Assembly (NCBI GenBank): GCA_937895935.1
Contig: CALBKX010000064.1
Location: 1-21,285 of the forward strand
Direction: 5' to 3'
Length of the DNA: 21,285 nt
Source of the DNA: an uncultured Clostridia bacterium
GTDB lineage: Bacteria > Bacillota > Clostridia > Christensenellales > UBA1242
The notes below the pieces were generated by a model. It did no database searches. It was given only the letters and a program-made list of their open reading frames with translations, and had not been told where the DNA came from. This document shows, one piece after another, positions 8,628 through 15,469 of this stretch. The position numbers and the translations under genes were made by a program. Within the stretch, counting starts at the first letter, position 1; each line of letters opens with the position of its first letter.

Positions 8628-8792
8628 TTATAACTCTCTGCCTTGGTCATTGTTTAAACTAATAAAATCCTCTTTTGTGGCGTCTGGAGAGTTTTCTATA
8701 TTTTTATAAAGAAGGTAATAATTTATTTTGCCTGTTCTTTTAAATAATTCCCAAGATAGCCTTGATGTTACTCCTGAAAATTTTTCTTTCAT
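8628..8792 (-). CDS. yqzL: Small YqzL-like protein
   Basis: A 54-codon reading frame beginning MKEKFSGVTSRLSWELF and ending LNNDQGREL. The core, W-E-L-F-x-x-T-G-x-x-x-x-Y-L-L-Y, matches the short YqzL family known between era and recO in Bacillus and Clostridia (the Bacillus member has a similar W-x-x-F-x-x-T-G-x-x-x-x-Y-L-L segment). A strong GGGAGG Shine-Dalgarno lies eight bases before the ATG, and recO begins 14 bases after its stop, so it is well placed for cotranslation. Function of the family is unknown to me; the conserved position suggests a link to Era or RecO but does not prove one. It is a little longer than the Bacillus protein of about 47 residues. Confidence 0.88.
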   Translation of the reverse strand: MKEKFSGVTSRLSWELFKRTGKINYYLLYKNIENSPDATKEDFISLNNDQGREL

Positions 8793-8835
8793 AAATTTAA
8801 CCTCCCTTTTAAAGTATTTTAATATCTATATAAGT

Positions 8836-8865
8836 ATTGTATGCAATTTTTTTAAAAAATGAAAA
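8836..8865 (-). promoter_or_regulatory. Possible yqzL-recO promoter
   Basis: On the minus strand TTTTCA (8865-8860), 18 bases, then TACAAT (8841-8836) resembles a sigma-A promoter (4/6 and 5/6 matches), about 44 bases before the yqzL start. It is the best candidate in a very AT-rich stretch, so chance resemblance is possible. A separate promoter would make sense because era lies more than 600 bases upstream. Confidence 0.4.
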
Positions 8866-8999
8866 CAATTTTAATAAAAATTTAAAAAATTTTATTTTTA
8901 TCTAGGAAATGTCGATTTTATCGAACGCTTTTTTGCTTGCTCTTTAGGTGAGTAAAAATTTAAAATGCTAGAATAAAGCAAACATTAACATAGAGTAAA

Positions 9000-9048
9000 C
9001 CTCTCCGTCAGTCAATTCTTGACTGCCACCTCCCCTTGGCAGGGGAGG
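9000..9048 (+). repeat. Palindromic repeat, copy 1
   Basis: 49 bases beginning CCTCTCCGTCAG and ending GGGGAGG, followed by AAAAA. It contains two hairpins: CAGTCAA-TTC-TTGACTG (9009-9025) and CCTCCCC-TTGGCA-GGGGAGG (9029-9048). The first seven bases (CCTCTCC) could alternatively pair with the terminal GGGGAGG, with one G-U pair, enclosing the inner hairpin. Identical to copy 2. Confidence 0.9.
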
Positions 9049-9091
9049 AAAAATATCTTTACCAAATAAATACGCTAAACCATTTAAAAAA

Positions 9092-9140
9092 CCTCTCCGT
9101 CAGTCAATTCTTGACTGCCACCTCCCCTTGGCAGGGGAGG
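9092..9140 (+). repeat. Palindromic repeat, copy 2
   Basis: Identical 49-base copy of the element at 9000, again followed by AAAA. The sequence between copies 1 and 2 is unrelated to that between copies 2 and 3, so this is not one tandem unit but separate insertions or amplifications of the same short element. Confidence 0.9.
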
Positions 9141-9201
9141 AAAAGCTGTCCAAGTTTTGAGATTATAGATTTAGTTTTGTAGCTGATTATGCTTTGTTCA
9201 A

Positions 9202-9246
9202 CCTCTCCGTCAGTTTTCAACTGCCACCTCCCCTTGGCAGGGGAGG
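9202..9246 (+). repeat. Palindromic repeat, copy 3 (stem variant)
   Basis: 45-base copy, four bases shorter than the other two. The only difference is in the first hairpin, which reads CAGTT-TTC-AACTG instead of CAGTCAA-TTC-TTGACTG: both arms changed together and pairing is preserved. The second hairpin and the flanking AAAA are unchanged. Confidence 0.9.
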
Positions 9247-9324
9247 AAAAATAATGATTAGCAAAAACATTAAAGATTTATAACCCTTCGAAGAAACTTC
9301 TTCGCCAAGTGGCTTTATTCCTCT

Positions 9325-9424
9325 AGGATGTAAATGCTTTGCTTGAACGACTTTACGTAGCGTTTAACCGTCTTTTGGTGGTTAAATGCGAAGTTACTTT
9401 AGTGAAAGCAATCATTTACATCCT
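9325..9424. repeat. Foldback element behind era
   Basis: A 100-base imperfect palindrome begins three bases after the era stop. The ends AGGATGTAAATG (9325-9336) and CATTTACATCCT (9413-9424) pair perfectly over 12 bases. In the middle, GCGTTTAACC pairs with GGTTAAATGC through a loop of about ten bases, one pair being G-U. The sequence between these stems is only partly complementary. There is no T tract on the minus side, so it is not a typical terminator for era. It looks like a small foldback or MITE-like repeat, but with one copy in the window this is inference. Confidence 0.6.
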
Positions 9425-9426
9425 GT

Positions 9427-10326
9427 TTACTGGTCTTCATTATACCCAAAATCATTTAATTCATTTAAACTGTTGCGCCAATTTTTTTTGGTCTTTACAA
9501 ATAATTTTAGCATAACTTTTTGTTGTAAAAGTTCTTCCATATCTTTTCGTGATAGTTCACCAAGTTCTTTTAGTTTAAACCCTCTTTTCCCTATCAATAT
9601 TGATTTATGACTATCACGTTCGCAAATAATGTCAATATCTATTTTTACGATTGAATCTGTTTGTTCAAAATTGACAACTTCAATAGCGAGTCCGTGAGGA
9701 ATTTCTTCATCATATAAATATAGTGCTTTTTCTCGCACGATTTCAGCAACTAAAAATTTAACCGATTTATTTGTATATTCATCTTCTGGATAGATAAAAT
9801 TTTTTGTTTCACTTTCTGGCAAAAGTTTTAAAATACATTCTTCCAAAACATCTAAGTTTCGTTTTTTTAATGAAGACAATGGAATAATTTCCTTTATGCC
9901 TTTAATCCCCGAAAGACTTGCAAGAATAGGATATACTTTTTCATAATTTAAAACATCCACTTTTGTAATTGCCACAATTACTGGATTTTCCTTTTCTGTT
10001 AAGTTCTCAATATATTTTATTTCATCATCTAAAAGTTTTTTGCTTCCATCAATTAAGTATACAATAATATCACTTCCGCCAATTGCACTGCGTACATTTT
10101 TCATCATATATTTATCTAAAGCATTTTTAGAAATATGAATTCCCGGAGTATCTACAAATACAAATTGATAATTTGGCTTTGTTAATATACCTAAAATGTT
10201 GTTTCTAGTTGTTTGAGGCTTAGGTGAAACAATTGCAACCTTTTCACCAATTAAAGCATTAATGAGAGTACTTTTCCCCGCATTGGCCTTACCGACCAAA
10301 CTAATATATCCACTTTTATATCCCAT
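9427..10326 (-). CDS. era: GTPase Era
   Basis: Essential GTPase that binds near the 3' end of 16S rRNA and assists 30S subunit maturation. 299 residues, normal length. G domain: P-loop GKANAGKS (12-19, where many homologues have GRPNVGKS), switch I around PQTTRNNILGI, DTPG (59-62) and TKVD (121-124) in place of the usual NKxD. C-terminal KH domain with the GKRG loop at 246-249 (SILIGKRGFKLKELG). AAGGAG lies five bases before the ATG. It follows ybeY by 21 bases, the same neighbour as in many Firmicutes. Both are ribosome-maturation factors, so coexpression is sensible. The P-loop and G4 variants are conservative and do not suggest loss of function. Confidence 0.97.
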   Translation of the reverse strand: MGYKSGYISLVGKANAGKSTLINALIGEKVAIVSPKPQTTRNNILGILTKPNYQFVFVDTPGIHISKNALDKYMMKNVRSAIGGSDIIVYLIDGSKKLLDDEIKYIENLTEKENPVIVAITKVDVLNYEKVYPILASLSGIKGIKEIIPLSSLKKRNLDVLEECILKLLPESETKNFIYPEDEYTNKSVKFLVAEIVREKALYLYDEEIPHGLAIEVVNFEQTDSIVKIDIDIICERDSHKSILIGKRGFKLKELGELSRKDMEELLQQKVMLKLFVKTKKNWRNSLNELNDFGYNEDQ

Positions 10327-10347
10327 TTTTTCTCCTTAAAAATAGAA

Positions 10348-10806
10348 TTAATTTCTACTTATTTTTGCTTCCTGTAAAATTTTGTCTTGCAAATTAAACA
10401 TAATAACTTCATCTTCTTTTTTTATATGGTCATACCCCAAAAGATGCAAAAGTCCGTGCAATGCTAAAAAACAAATTTCTCTTTTTAAACTATGTCCATA
10501 TTCTTCCGCTTGACTAATTGCTTTTTCTCTACAAATATAGATGTCACCTATGTTCACTTCCCTAGTAAAAGCATCGCATTCGTTGTCTAAGTCATTTAAA
10601 CTATCCAGCATTGGAAAAGATAAAACGTCAGTAACCCTATCGACCTGTCTAAATTTTTTGTTCATTTCTTTAACATCACTAGGAGAAACAGTAACTAAAT
10701 TTACTTCTATACTTTTAGGCAAATTTAATTGTTTTTCTGCTGTTTTATATACTTTTTTAATGTTTGTTATTTCTTCTTTTTCAAAGTCGTTAAAATTAAT
10801 TATCAT
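10348..10806 (-). CDS. ybeY: Endoribonuclease YbeY (16S rRNA maturation)
   Basis: Single-domain metal-dependent endoribonuclease involved in 16S rRNA 3'-end processing and ribosome quality control. 152 residues, typical. The defining zinc motif H-x3-H-x5-H is present as HGLLHLLGYDH (H117, H121, H127), and the preceding RQVDRVTDVLSFPM segment is also characteristic. A GGGTG-type ribosome-binding site precedes the ATG; the gene starts eight bases after the yqfD stop and is followed 21 bases later by era. In many Firmicutes a phoH gene lies immediately upstream, but here yqfD takes that position. Confidence 0.96.
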   Translation of the reverse strand: MIINFNDFEKEEITNIKKVYKTAEKQLNLPKSIEVNLVTVSPSDVKEMNKKFRQVDRVTDVLSFPMLDSLNDLDNECDAFTREVNIGDIYICREKAISQAEEYGHSLKREICFLALHGLLHLLGYDHIKKEDEVIMFNLQDKILQEAKISRN

Positions 10807-10814
10807 TTTTCACC

Positions 10815-11936
10815 CTAACAAATTGATTTATTTACAACAACTGTATAAGTGATTTGATTTATATCTGCACCTGTAGTTATTGTTTTATATTCCTTTTTAA
10901 TTATCTCACAACTATTAACCAATTGTCTAGTTTTTTGTTGTATGTCTGATAATATTTGTTCTTTATTTGTTTCAAAGTAGTTATTGTGCCAAACTTCTTT
11001 TTGTTCATAATAGATTGTTTTAGAAATTTTAATAGGCAATAATATGTTTGAAGCCATATCTATCACGTTTGTTTCTGTCCTATAATTTTTAAAATTACAT
11101 TCTCCTTGCTTAACAAAAATATTTAAACCAAAAAGTGACATTACTTTGCTACTAGAAATGTTTCCTGTGTCAACCATTTCAAGTTTAGTGTTTGGGACTT
11201 GAGTTATTGTAGTTAAAAAAACGTCCGCTTTTATATCCGCCATTGGCTTAACCGATAATTTTTGACCACTAGTGTCTATCACAAAAGGAGCTATTAATTC
11301 CTGACCTTCCTTTACAGTTTGTCCAACTTTAACAAGTGGCGTGCCTTGAATAACATTTATTTCTGTTATTATACCGTTAAAACCACTTTTAAGAGGCACA
11401 AAGTCATCCTTCTCTTCATATTCAGAATTGAAAACTTTTTCTTTTAAGTTAATTATCAAAGTGTTTCCTTTTACTATTACACTTACAAAACTAACTTTAT
11501 CTAGTTCCATAATTTCATTTTCTATTTTTGTTTTATCAATCTTGTTTTTGTTTAACAACCCCTTAATATTATTTTTTTCTAATATTTCATAAACATCGCC
11601 CGAAGGAATTAGTTCATTTCCAATTATCTCATATTTAAAAACAAAATGGTTGCAAATAAACAAAAATATCATAAAAATAACAATTGGAATAATAACTCCA
11701 AGTCTTAAAATAGTTTTATTTAAAAACCCAACAATGCCTTGATGGTCTTTGTTTAATATTTCTATTTCTTTTTTTGCAAGAATGCTTTCCACCTTTTTTT
11801 TGCTTTTTCTTGGCACTATAAATTTTAGTTGATTATTAATTAATTTAACATTTTTAATTTCACTTATTTCTGTGAGTTGCCTAATTATTTTTTCTTTATT
11901 TAGGCTTTTTATTGTGTATTCTATATCATTTATCAT
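10815..11936 (-). CDS. yqfD: Sporulation protein YqfD
   Basis: Membrane-anchored sporulation protein of the YqfD family, expressed in the mother cell in Bacillus; exact role unclear. I prefer the ATG at 11936, giving 373 residues, to the GTG at 11942, because GGAG sits five bases upstream and the ATG overlaps the yqfC stop as ATGA, a standard coupling arrangement. Architecture: a cytoplasmic N-terminal domain (about 1-75), one transmembrane segment (about 78-97, LGVIIPIVIFMIFLF) and a long extracytoplasmic part. The segment VFKYEIIGNELIPSGDVYEIL just after the membrane helix is typical of the family. It is followed directly by ybeY. Its presence with yqfC suggests a spore former or a recent descendant of one. 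Confidence 0.9.
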   Translation of the reverse strand: MINDIEYTIKSLNKEKIIRQLTEISEIKNVKLINNQLKFIVPRKSKKKVESILAKKEIEILNKDHQGIVGFLNKTILRLGVIIPIVIFMIFLFICNHFVFKYEIIGNELIPSGDVYEILEKNNIKGLLNKNKIDKTKIENEIMELDKVSFVSVIVKGNTLIINLKEKVFNSEYEEKDDFVPLKSGFNGIITEINVIQGTPLVKVGQTVKEGQELIAPFVIDTSGQKLSVKPMADIKADVFLTTITQVPNTKLEMVDTGNISSSKVMSLFGLNIFVKQGECNFKNYRTETNVIDMASNILLPIKISKTIYYEQKEVWHNNYFETNKEQILSDIQQKTRQLVNSCEIIKKEYKTITTGADINQITYTVVVNKSIC

Positions 11937-12193
11937 AGGCACTCCATACTTTTTATTTTGCCTTCAATTGTTATGGTGCCACAAGACATCTCTTTTAAAA
12001 AAAGGTTTTCACCACTTACGGTTATAACTCCTTCTTTTACTTTAAAAACAACTAAAGCGTCAGTGTATGTTATAAGAGATTTAAATCCTTCAACATATAA
12101 CAAAAAATTACCCAGCATTACACATTGGAATGGTGCCAATTTATTTTCTAGGTTTTTATACTTATTTTTAATTTCATTAAAAAAATTAAACAT
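11933..12193 (-). CDS. yqfC: Sporulation protein YqfC
   Basis: 86-residue protein of the YabP/YqfC family, a small beta-rich domain found in spore formers and encoded directly before yqfD. Recognisable features are the MLGNFLLYVEGFKSLITYTDALVVFK region and the GVITVSGENLFLKEM and TITIEGKIKSM strands. Its stop overlaps the yqfD start (ATGA), implying translational coupling. The start is the least certain part: no Shine-Dalgarno is visible, and the ATG lies in the 3' arm of a CATATC-TTAT-GATATG hairpin. The frame continues upstream without interruption to the tadA stop codon, but offers no better start. Assignment rests on the sequence and on the adjacent yqfD. Confidence 0.85.
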   Translation of the reverse strand: MFNFFNEIKNKYKNLENKLAPFQCVMLGNFLLYVEGFKSLITYTDALVVFKVKEGVITVSGENLFLKEMSCGTITIEGKIKSMECL

Positions 12194-12220
12194 ATCATAA
12201 GATATGCTTAAAAAACATTT
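12194..12220 (-). other. Hairpin covering the yqfC start codon
   Basis: Between tadA and yqfC the minus strand reads CATATC-TTAT-GATATG. The six-bp stem includes the yqfC ATG at 12193-12191, and no purine-rich ribosome-binding site precedes it. This could limit translation initiation unless upstream ribosomes open it. Confidence 0.4.
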
Positions 12221-12676
12221 TTAATGTATATTACCTTTCCTTTTTTCTTTAAAAAATTCAGTTAATATCTTGCCACATTCATCTTCCATTATTCCGCCAA
12301 ATGTTTTTGTTTTATGGTTTAATCTGTCATCTTGCATTATTTGGTTTAACAGATTTGTTTTACTTGTTTTATCAAATGCACCAAAATATAAATTTTTAAT
12401 TCTGGCATTTAAAATAGCCCCCGCACACATTGGACAAGGCTCTAAAGTAACATAAATATTACAATCATCAAGTCTCCACGATTTTAGTTTTTTACAAGCC
12501 TTGGAAATTGCTAAAACCTCAGCGTGATTGATTGCATTTTGTGATTTATTTCTAGTGTTGTAAGCTTTTGATATTACAACCCCATCTTTTTCTATAACTG
12601 CTCCTATTGGCACTTCGTCTTTTGAAAAACTCTTTTTTGCCTCAGAAAGTGCTAGTTTCATAAAATCTTCTATCAT
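12221..12676 (-). CDS. tadA: tRNA-specific adenosine deaminase
   Basis: Converts adenosine 34 of tRNA-Arg(ACG) to inosine, which allows decoding of CGN codons. 151 residues, typical. The zinc/catalytic signature of the cytidine-deaminase fold is complete: HAE at 51-53 (E53 as proton shuttle) and PCPMC at 80-84. The N-terminal FMKLALSEAKKSFSKDEVPIGAVI and the ARIKNLYFGAFD segment fit TadA rather than cytidine or guanine deaminases. It begins 16 bases after rlmH and belongs to the same operon. A guanine deaminase would be the main alternative, but the single-copy housekeeping context favours TadA. Confidence 0.93.
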   Translation of the reverse strand: MIEDFMKLALSEAKKSFSKDEVPIGAVIEKDGVVISKAYNTRNKSQNAINHAEVLAISKACKKLKSWRLDDCNIYVTLEPCPMCAGAILNARIKNLYFGAFDKTSKTNLLNQIMQDDRLNHKTKTFGGIMEDECGKILTEFFKEKRKGNIH

Positions 12677-12692
12677 TACACCTCTCTCAATG

Positions 12693-13151
12693 TTATTTAT
12701 GATAACTAATATTGTTGGAAATTGTAAAGGCTCGATAAATTTGTTCTAAAAGCATAACTCTAAAAAGTCTGTGAGGGAAAGTCATTTTTGAAAAACTTAG
12801 TTTTTGATTTGAATTGTTTTTTACTTGTTCGCTAACCCCATATGAACCACCTATAACAAAGGTAATTTCACTATACTTTTGCGATAAATTTTGTATGTTT
12901 AAAGAAAAATTTTCACTTGATTGCTGTTCCCCTTGAACATCAAGTAAAACAACATAGCCTTTTAAATTTTTTATTATCTCTTCACCCTCTGCCTTTACAA
13001 TTTGAGTTTTATTGTTTAAGTTATTAAATTCTTTTAGTTCTTTAATAGAACATACACAAAAGCGAGAAAGTCTTTTTATATACTCCTCGCTTGCCTCTAT
13101 AAAAAATTTATCTTTTAAATTCCCTACACAAACTATATTTATTTTTATCAA
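12693..13151 (-). CDS. rlmH: 23S rRNA pseudouridine-1915 N3-methyltransferase
   Basis: SPOUT-family methyltransferase that methylates pseudouridine 1915 in helix 69 of 23S rRNA using S-adenosylmethionine. 152 residues, close to the usual 155-160. Family signatures: MIKINIVCVGNLKDKFF at the N-terminus, FVIGGSYGVS (98-107) in the cofactor knot, MTFPHRLFRVMLLEQIYRA at 123-141 and the C-terminal SYHK, the family's usual ending. Translation appears to start at TTG, since no ATG or GTG is available at the conserved N-terminus; GAGG lies about eight bases upstream. It sits between the CPBP genes and tadA with short spacings. Confidence 0.96.
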   Translation of the reverse strand: MIKINIVCVGNLKDKFFIEASEEYIKRLSRFCVCSIKELKEFNNLNNKTQIVKAEGEEIIKNLKGYVVLLDVQGEQQSSENFSLNIQNLSQKYSEITFVIGGSYGVSEQVKNNSNQKLSFSKMTFPHRLFRVMLLEQIYRAFTISNNISYHK

Positions 13152-13196
13152 AAAAGTTACCTCATTTGCAAATTTACAAATTTTATTAAAGATTAA

Positions 13197-14357
13197 CTAA
13201 ATTATCCCCCAAATTAAAGTAAACAAAGTTACAGTAACGCCTATAAAAATCGTTGCATATAAAATGCTTTTTTCTTTTAGAGTTGGTTTTTTTATAAAAT
13301 ACTCACCCGCTAGCAAATTGTTTGTAAAGTTTATGTCGACTATTATTCCTCTTTTGCCATTTGGTCTGATTTCATTATCAAATATTATTTCAGGAACATT
13401 GTCATCAATTTCTTTGCCATTTTCAGCATCAATCACATTTGCATCTAGATTAAAATCTTTAAATAATTCTTCTCTTTGTTTTTTATCAATTGCTTTTTTT
13501 GCTAAGTCTTCAAATTGTTTTACTCTTGTGTTTTTCATAAGCACAAAAACCAAATAAGCAAGTAAACCAAGTAGCAAACCAATTACAAATAATATTGCAA
13601 TAAAAACAACCACTGGGTCACTGCCAACTAGTATCCTAGTCAGATTATTGGAAAAATTTCCAAATGGCAAGTTGTTATATTGAGCAAATGTTAAATATAA
13701 ACCTATAAAATTATTCATAAAATGTACAATCATTGAAGGTATTATTGAGCCAGTAACATAAACCAAGAATGTTAAAAACATACCTATTACAGAGGCATAA
13801 AATACCTGTTGGATATTAAGGTGAATAAGTCCAAATAAAAAACCTACCAAAATTACTGTTTTTTTAATATCTAATTGTTTAAAACCATTCAGTAGCAACC
13901 CTCTATGGCAAAACTCTTCACAAATTCCCGGCAAAACTGCTGAAAGTAATATATCAAATATAAATTGAATGGTTGAATATGAACTGCTAGCAGACGACAT
14001 ACCAAAACTTGGGTCATAACCTGTTGCTGTAATGAAAATATTAAAAAATGAAGCAACAGCAATATTAAGTAAATAAACAATAATGCCAATTAAAATTGTT
14101 ATTAAAACCGCTTTTAAGTTTATTTTTTTAAAGTTAAAATCTTGAAATACTTGTTTGCTTTTTTTATTTCTTAACAATTTGTACAGCAAAAATGGGATGA
14201 AAAACATAACCCCTATTTGCACTATTAGATTTAACAAAACACTGGTGATAGCATTTGTTTTTACATAGTATGAAAAAACTCTTACTCCAATAAGGAGCAA
14301 TACAACAAATAAGTAAATTAAACTTGTGTCAAAAAATAAACTATTTTTCTTTTTCAT
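13197..14357 (-). CDS. CPBP family intramembrane metalloprotease (second of pair)
   Basis: Predicted membrane-embedded metalloprotease of the CPBP/Abi (Rce1-like) family. With the start at 14357 it has 386 residues; this start has TGGAG just upstream, whereas the ATG five codons earlier has none. All three catalytic motifs are present: EEFCHR (147-152), F-x3-H at 175-179 and H212 with two Asn in HFMNN. About eight hydrophobic segments surround the motifs, followed by a soluble insert of about 80 residues (near 277-360) and a final transmembrane helix. It lies 28 bases after a paralogous protease gene. Substrate unknown. Some family members act in bacteriocin immunity, others in membrane-protein processing; this sequence does not decide which. 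Confidence 0.9.
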   Translation of the reverse strand: MKKKNSLFFDTSLIYLFVVLLLIGVRVFSYYVKTNAITSVLLNLIVQIGVMFFIPFLLYKLLRNKKSKQVFQDFNFKKINLKAVLITILIGIIVYLLNIAVASFFNIFITATGYDPSFGMSSASSSYSTIQFIFDILLSAVLPGICEEFCHRGLLLNGFKQLDIKKTVILVGFLFGLIHLNIQQVFYASVIGMFLTFLVYVTGSIIPSMIVHFMNNFIGLYLTFAQYNNLPFGNFSNNLTRILVGSDPVVVFIAILFVIGLLLGLLAYLVFVLMKNTRVKQFEDLAKKAIDKKQREELFKDFNLDANVIDAENGKEIDDNVPEIIFDNEIRPNGKRGIIVDINFTNNLLAGEYFIKKPTLKEKSILYATIFIGVTVTLFTLIWGII

Positions 14358-14385
14358 ATATCTCCAAAACATTTTTTATTGTTCA

Positions 14386-15372
14386 TTAAGCGAATAAAGA
14401 ACATAAAACATAAACAATCCACAAAACAGCTCCGATTATAAGAGATGTTGTTAAATCTATTTTATCTTTTTGAATATTCACTACATCATTTACTACAAAT
14501 GCATCATTTTCATTTTGTATATCCATTCCTATTGTTTCTTTTTGGTTATTAGACAATACAAATTTAATTAATAAATAAATGAGCAAAGATGCAATTATTG
14601 CAATTATTATCGACAAAAAAATAGTAAGAAAATAACTATTAGTAAAATTAATTTCAATAAAGTTTTTATTGGTGACTTTTGTAATATATGATATTAATAG
14701 CACAAAAAAATTATTACAAAAGTGCACAATCATTGTATAAACTAATGAACCTGTTTTTTCCAAAACAAAACTAAACACAACCCCCATAATAATTGGGAAA
14801 ACAAATTGTTTAATGGATAAATGAATTATTGCAAACATTACAGCAGATATTATAGCAGCAATTTTAAAACCTTTTTTTCTTAAACCATTAAAAATCATAC
14901 CTCTAAAAATCAATTCTTCCATAATTGCTGGGATGAATGCAAGTAATACAACATTTATCAAAAACCAATAAAATGTGTTTATAGGCAAAGCTGCCTCTGG
15001 ACTATTAAACCCAATTTTTGCAAATAAATTGCTTATATTATTTATAAAATTTGAAAAACCAAACACAGCAACAATTGAAATACAAACACAAACAGCAACA
15101 TTTTTAAAATTACATTTAAAATTTAATTTTGTTGCTTGCTTAAAATTAATGTTGTTGCGTTTATTATAATAATAGAAAATAAAAGCAAAACAGGCTTGTG
15201 CCAAAACAACAGATACAAACAAGTAAGCAAGTGATGATGTCATTGCTTCTTGAGTTTTATAAATAAACGAAAAAATCATTGCAATCACAAGTGATACCAC
15301 CTGTGGCAACAATAACGCCCATAAAAAAACATTTTTTGAGTCAGATACATTATATAAGTTACGTTTTCCCAA
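14386..15372 (-). CDS. CPBP family intramembrane metalloprotease (first of pair)
   Basis: Predicted Rce1-like intramembrane metalloprotease, 328 residues. Motifs: EELIFR (152-157), F-x3-H at 180-184 (FAIIH) and H217 in HFCNN. Eight or so hydrophobic segments, then a polar stretch of about 40 residues (273-308) and a last transmembrane helix, the same layout as the neighbouring paralogue but with a shorter polar insert. Translation probably starts at TTG (15372); no ATG occurs in frame until residue 32, inside the second helix, and the ribosome-binding site is weak (AGGG). The start is therefore less certain than the protein. It lies 97 bases after nrdR, probably in the same transcript. Substrate unknown. 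Confidence 0.88.
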   Translation of the reverse strand: MGKRNLYNVSDSKNVFLWALLLPQVVSLVIAMIFSFIYKTQEAMTSSLAYLFVSVVLAQACFAFIFYYYNKRNNINFKQATKLNFKCNFKNVAVCVCISIVAVFGFSNFINNISNLFAKIGFNSPEAALPINTFYWFLINVVLLAFIPAIMEELIFRGMIFNGLRKKGFKIAAIISAVMFAIIHLSIKQFVFPIIMGVVFSFVLEKTGSLVYTMIVHFCNNFFVLLISYITKVTNKNFIEINFTNSYFLTIFLSIIIAIIASLLIYLLIKFVLSNNQKETIGMDIQNENDAFVVNDVVNIQKDKIDLTTSLIIGAVLWIVYVLCSLFA

Positions 15373-15469
15373 AATACCCTGCCTTGTTTGTTAGTTAAAA
15401 TTTAAACAAACTAAATTTTAAGTTGCTTAACCAACCACCGTGATAAATGGTGGCATCACAAATTGCTAT
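15373..15469 (-). other. Hairpins between nrdR and the first CPBP gene
   Basis: On the minus strand this 97-base gap holds CCACC/GGTGG with a loop of about nine bases soon after the nrdR stop, then AAAATTTA-GTTTGTT-TAAATTTT, a perfect 8-bp stem. Neither is followed by a clean T tract. They may partially terminate or process the transcript, separating nrdR from the protease genes. Confidence 0.3.

Larger units (their letters stand above)
8793..9426. other. Era-yqzL intergenic region rich in repeats
   Basis: This 634-base stretch holds no convincing gene. It contains three copies of a palindromic repeat (9000, 9092, 9202), a foldback element (9325-9424), a small hairpin at 9289-9304 (CGAAGAA-AC-TTCTTCG) and the putative yqzL promoter. 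The rest is plain AT-rich sequence. In relatives era and yqzL/recO are usually close together, so the gap looks like accumulated repeats. Confidence 0.7.

Noticed and set aside
9000..9246. CRISPR array
   Set aside because: Three repeats, but the spacers differ in length (43 and 61 bases), the repeats are themselves double hairpins of 45-49 bases, and no cas gene is near.
9257..9269. ATTAGCAAAAACA, which recurs on the minus strand at 21231-21219
   Set aside because: Exact 13-base matches are expected repeatedly by chance in 21 kb of such AT-rich sequence.
9348..9410. 20-codon minus-strand frame starting MIAFTKVTSHL in the foldback
   Set aside because: It lies wholly within the palindrome, its AGGATG ribosome-binding resemblance is part of the stem, and nothing supports expression.
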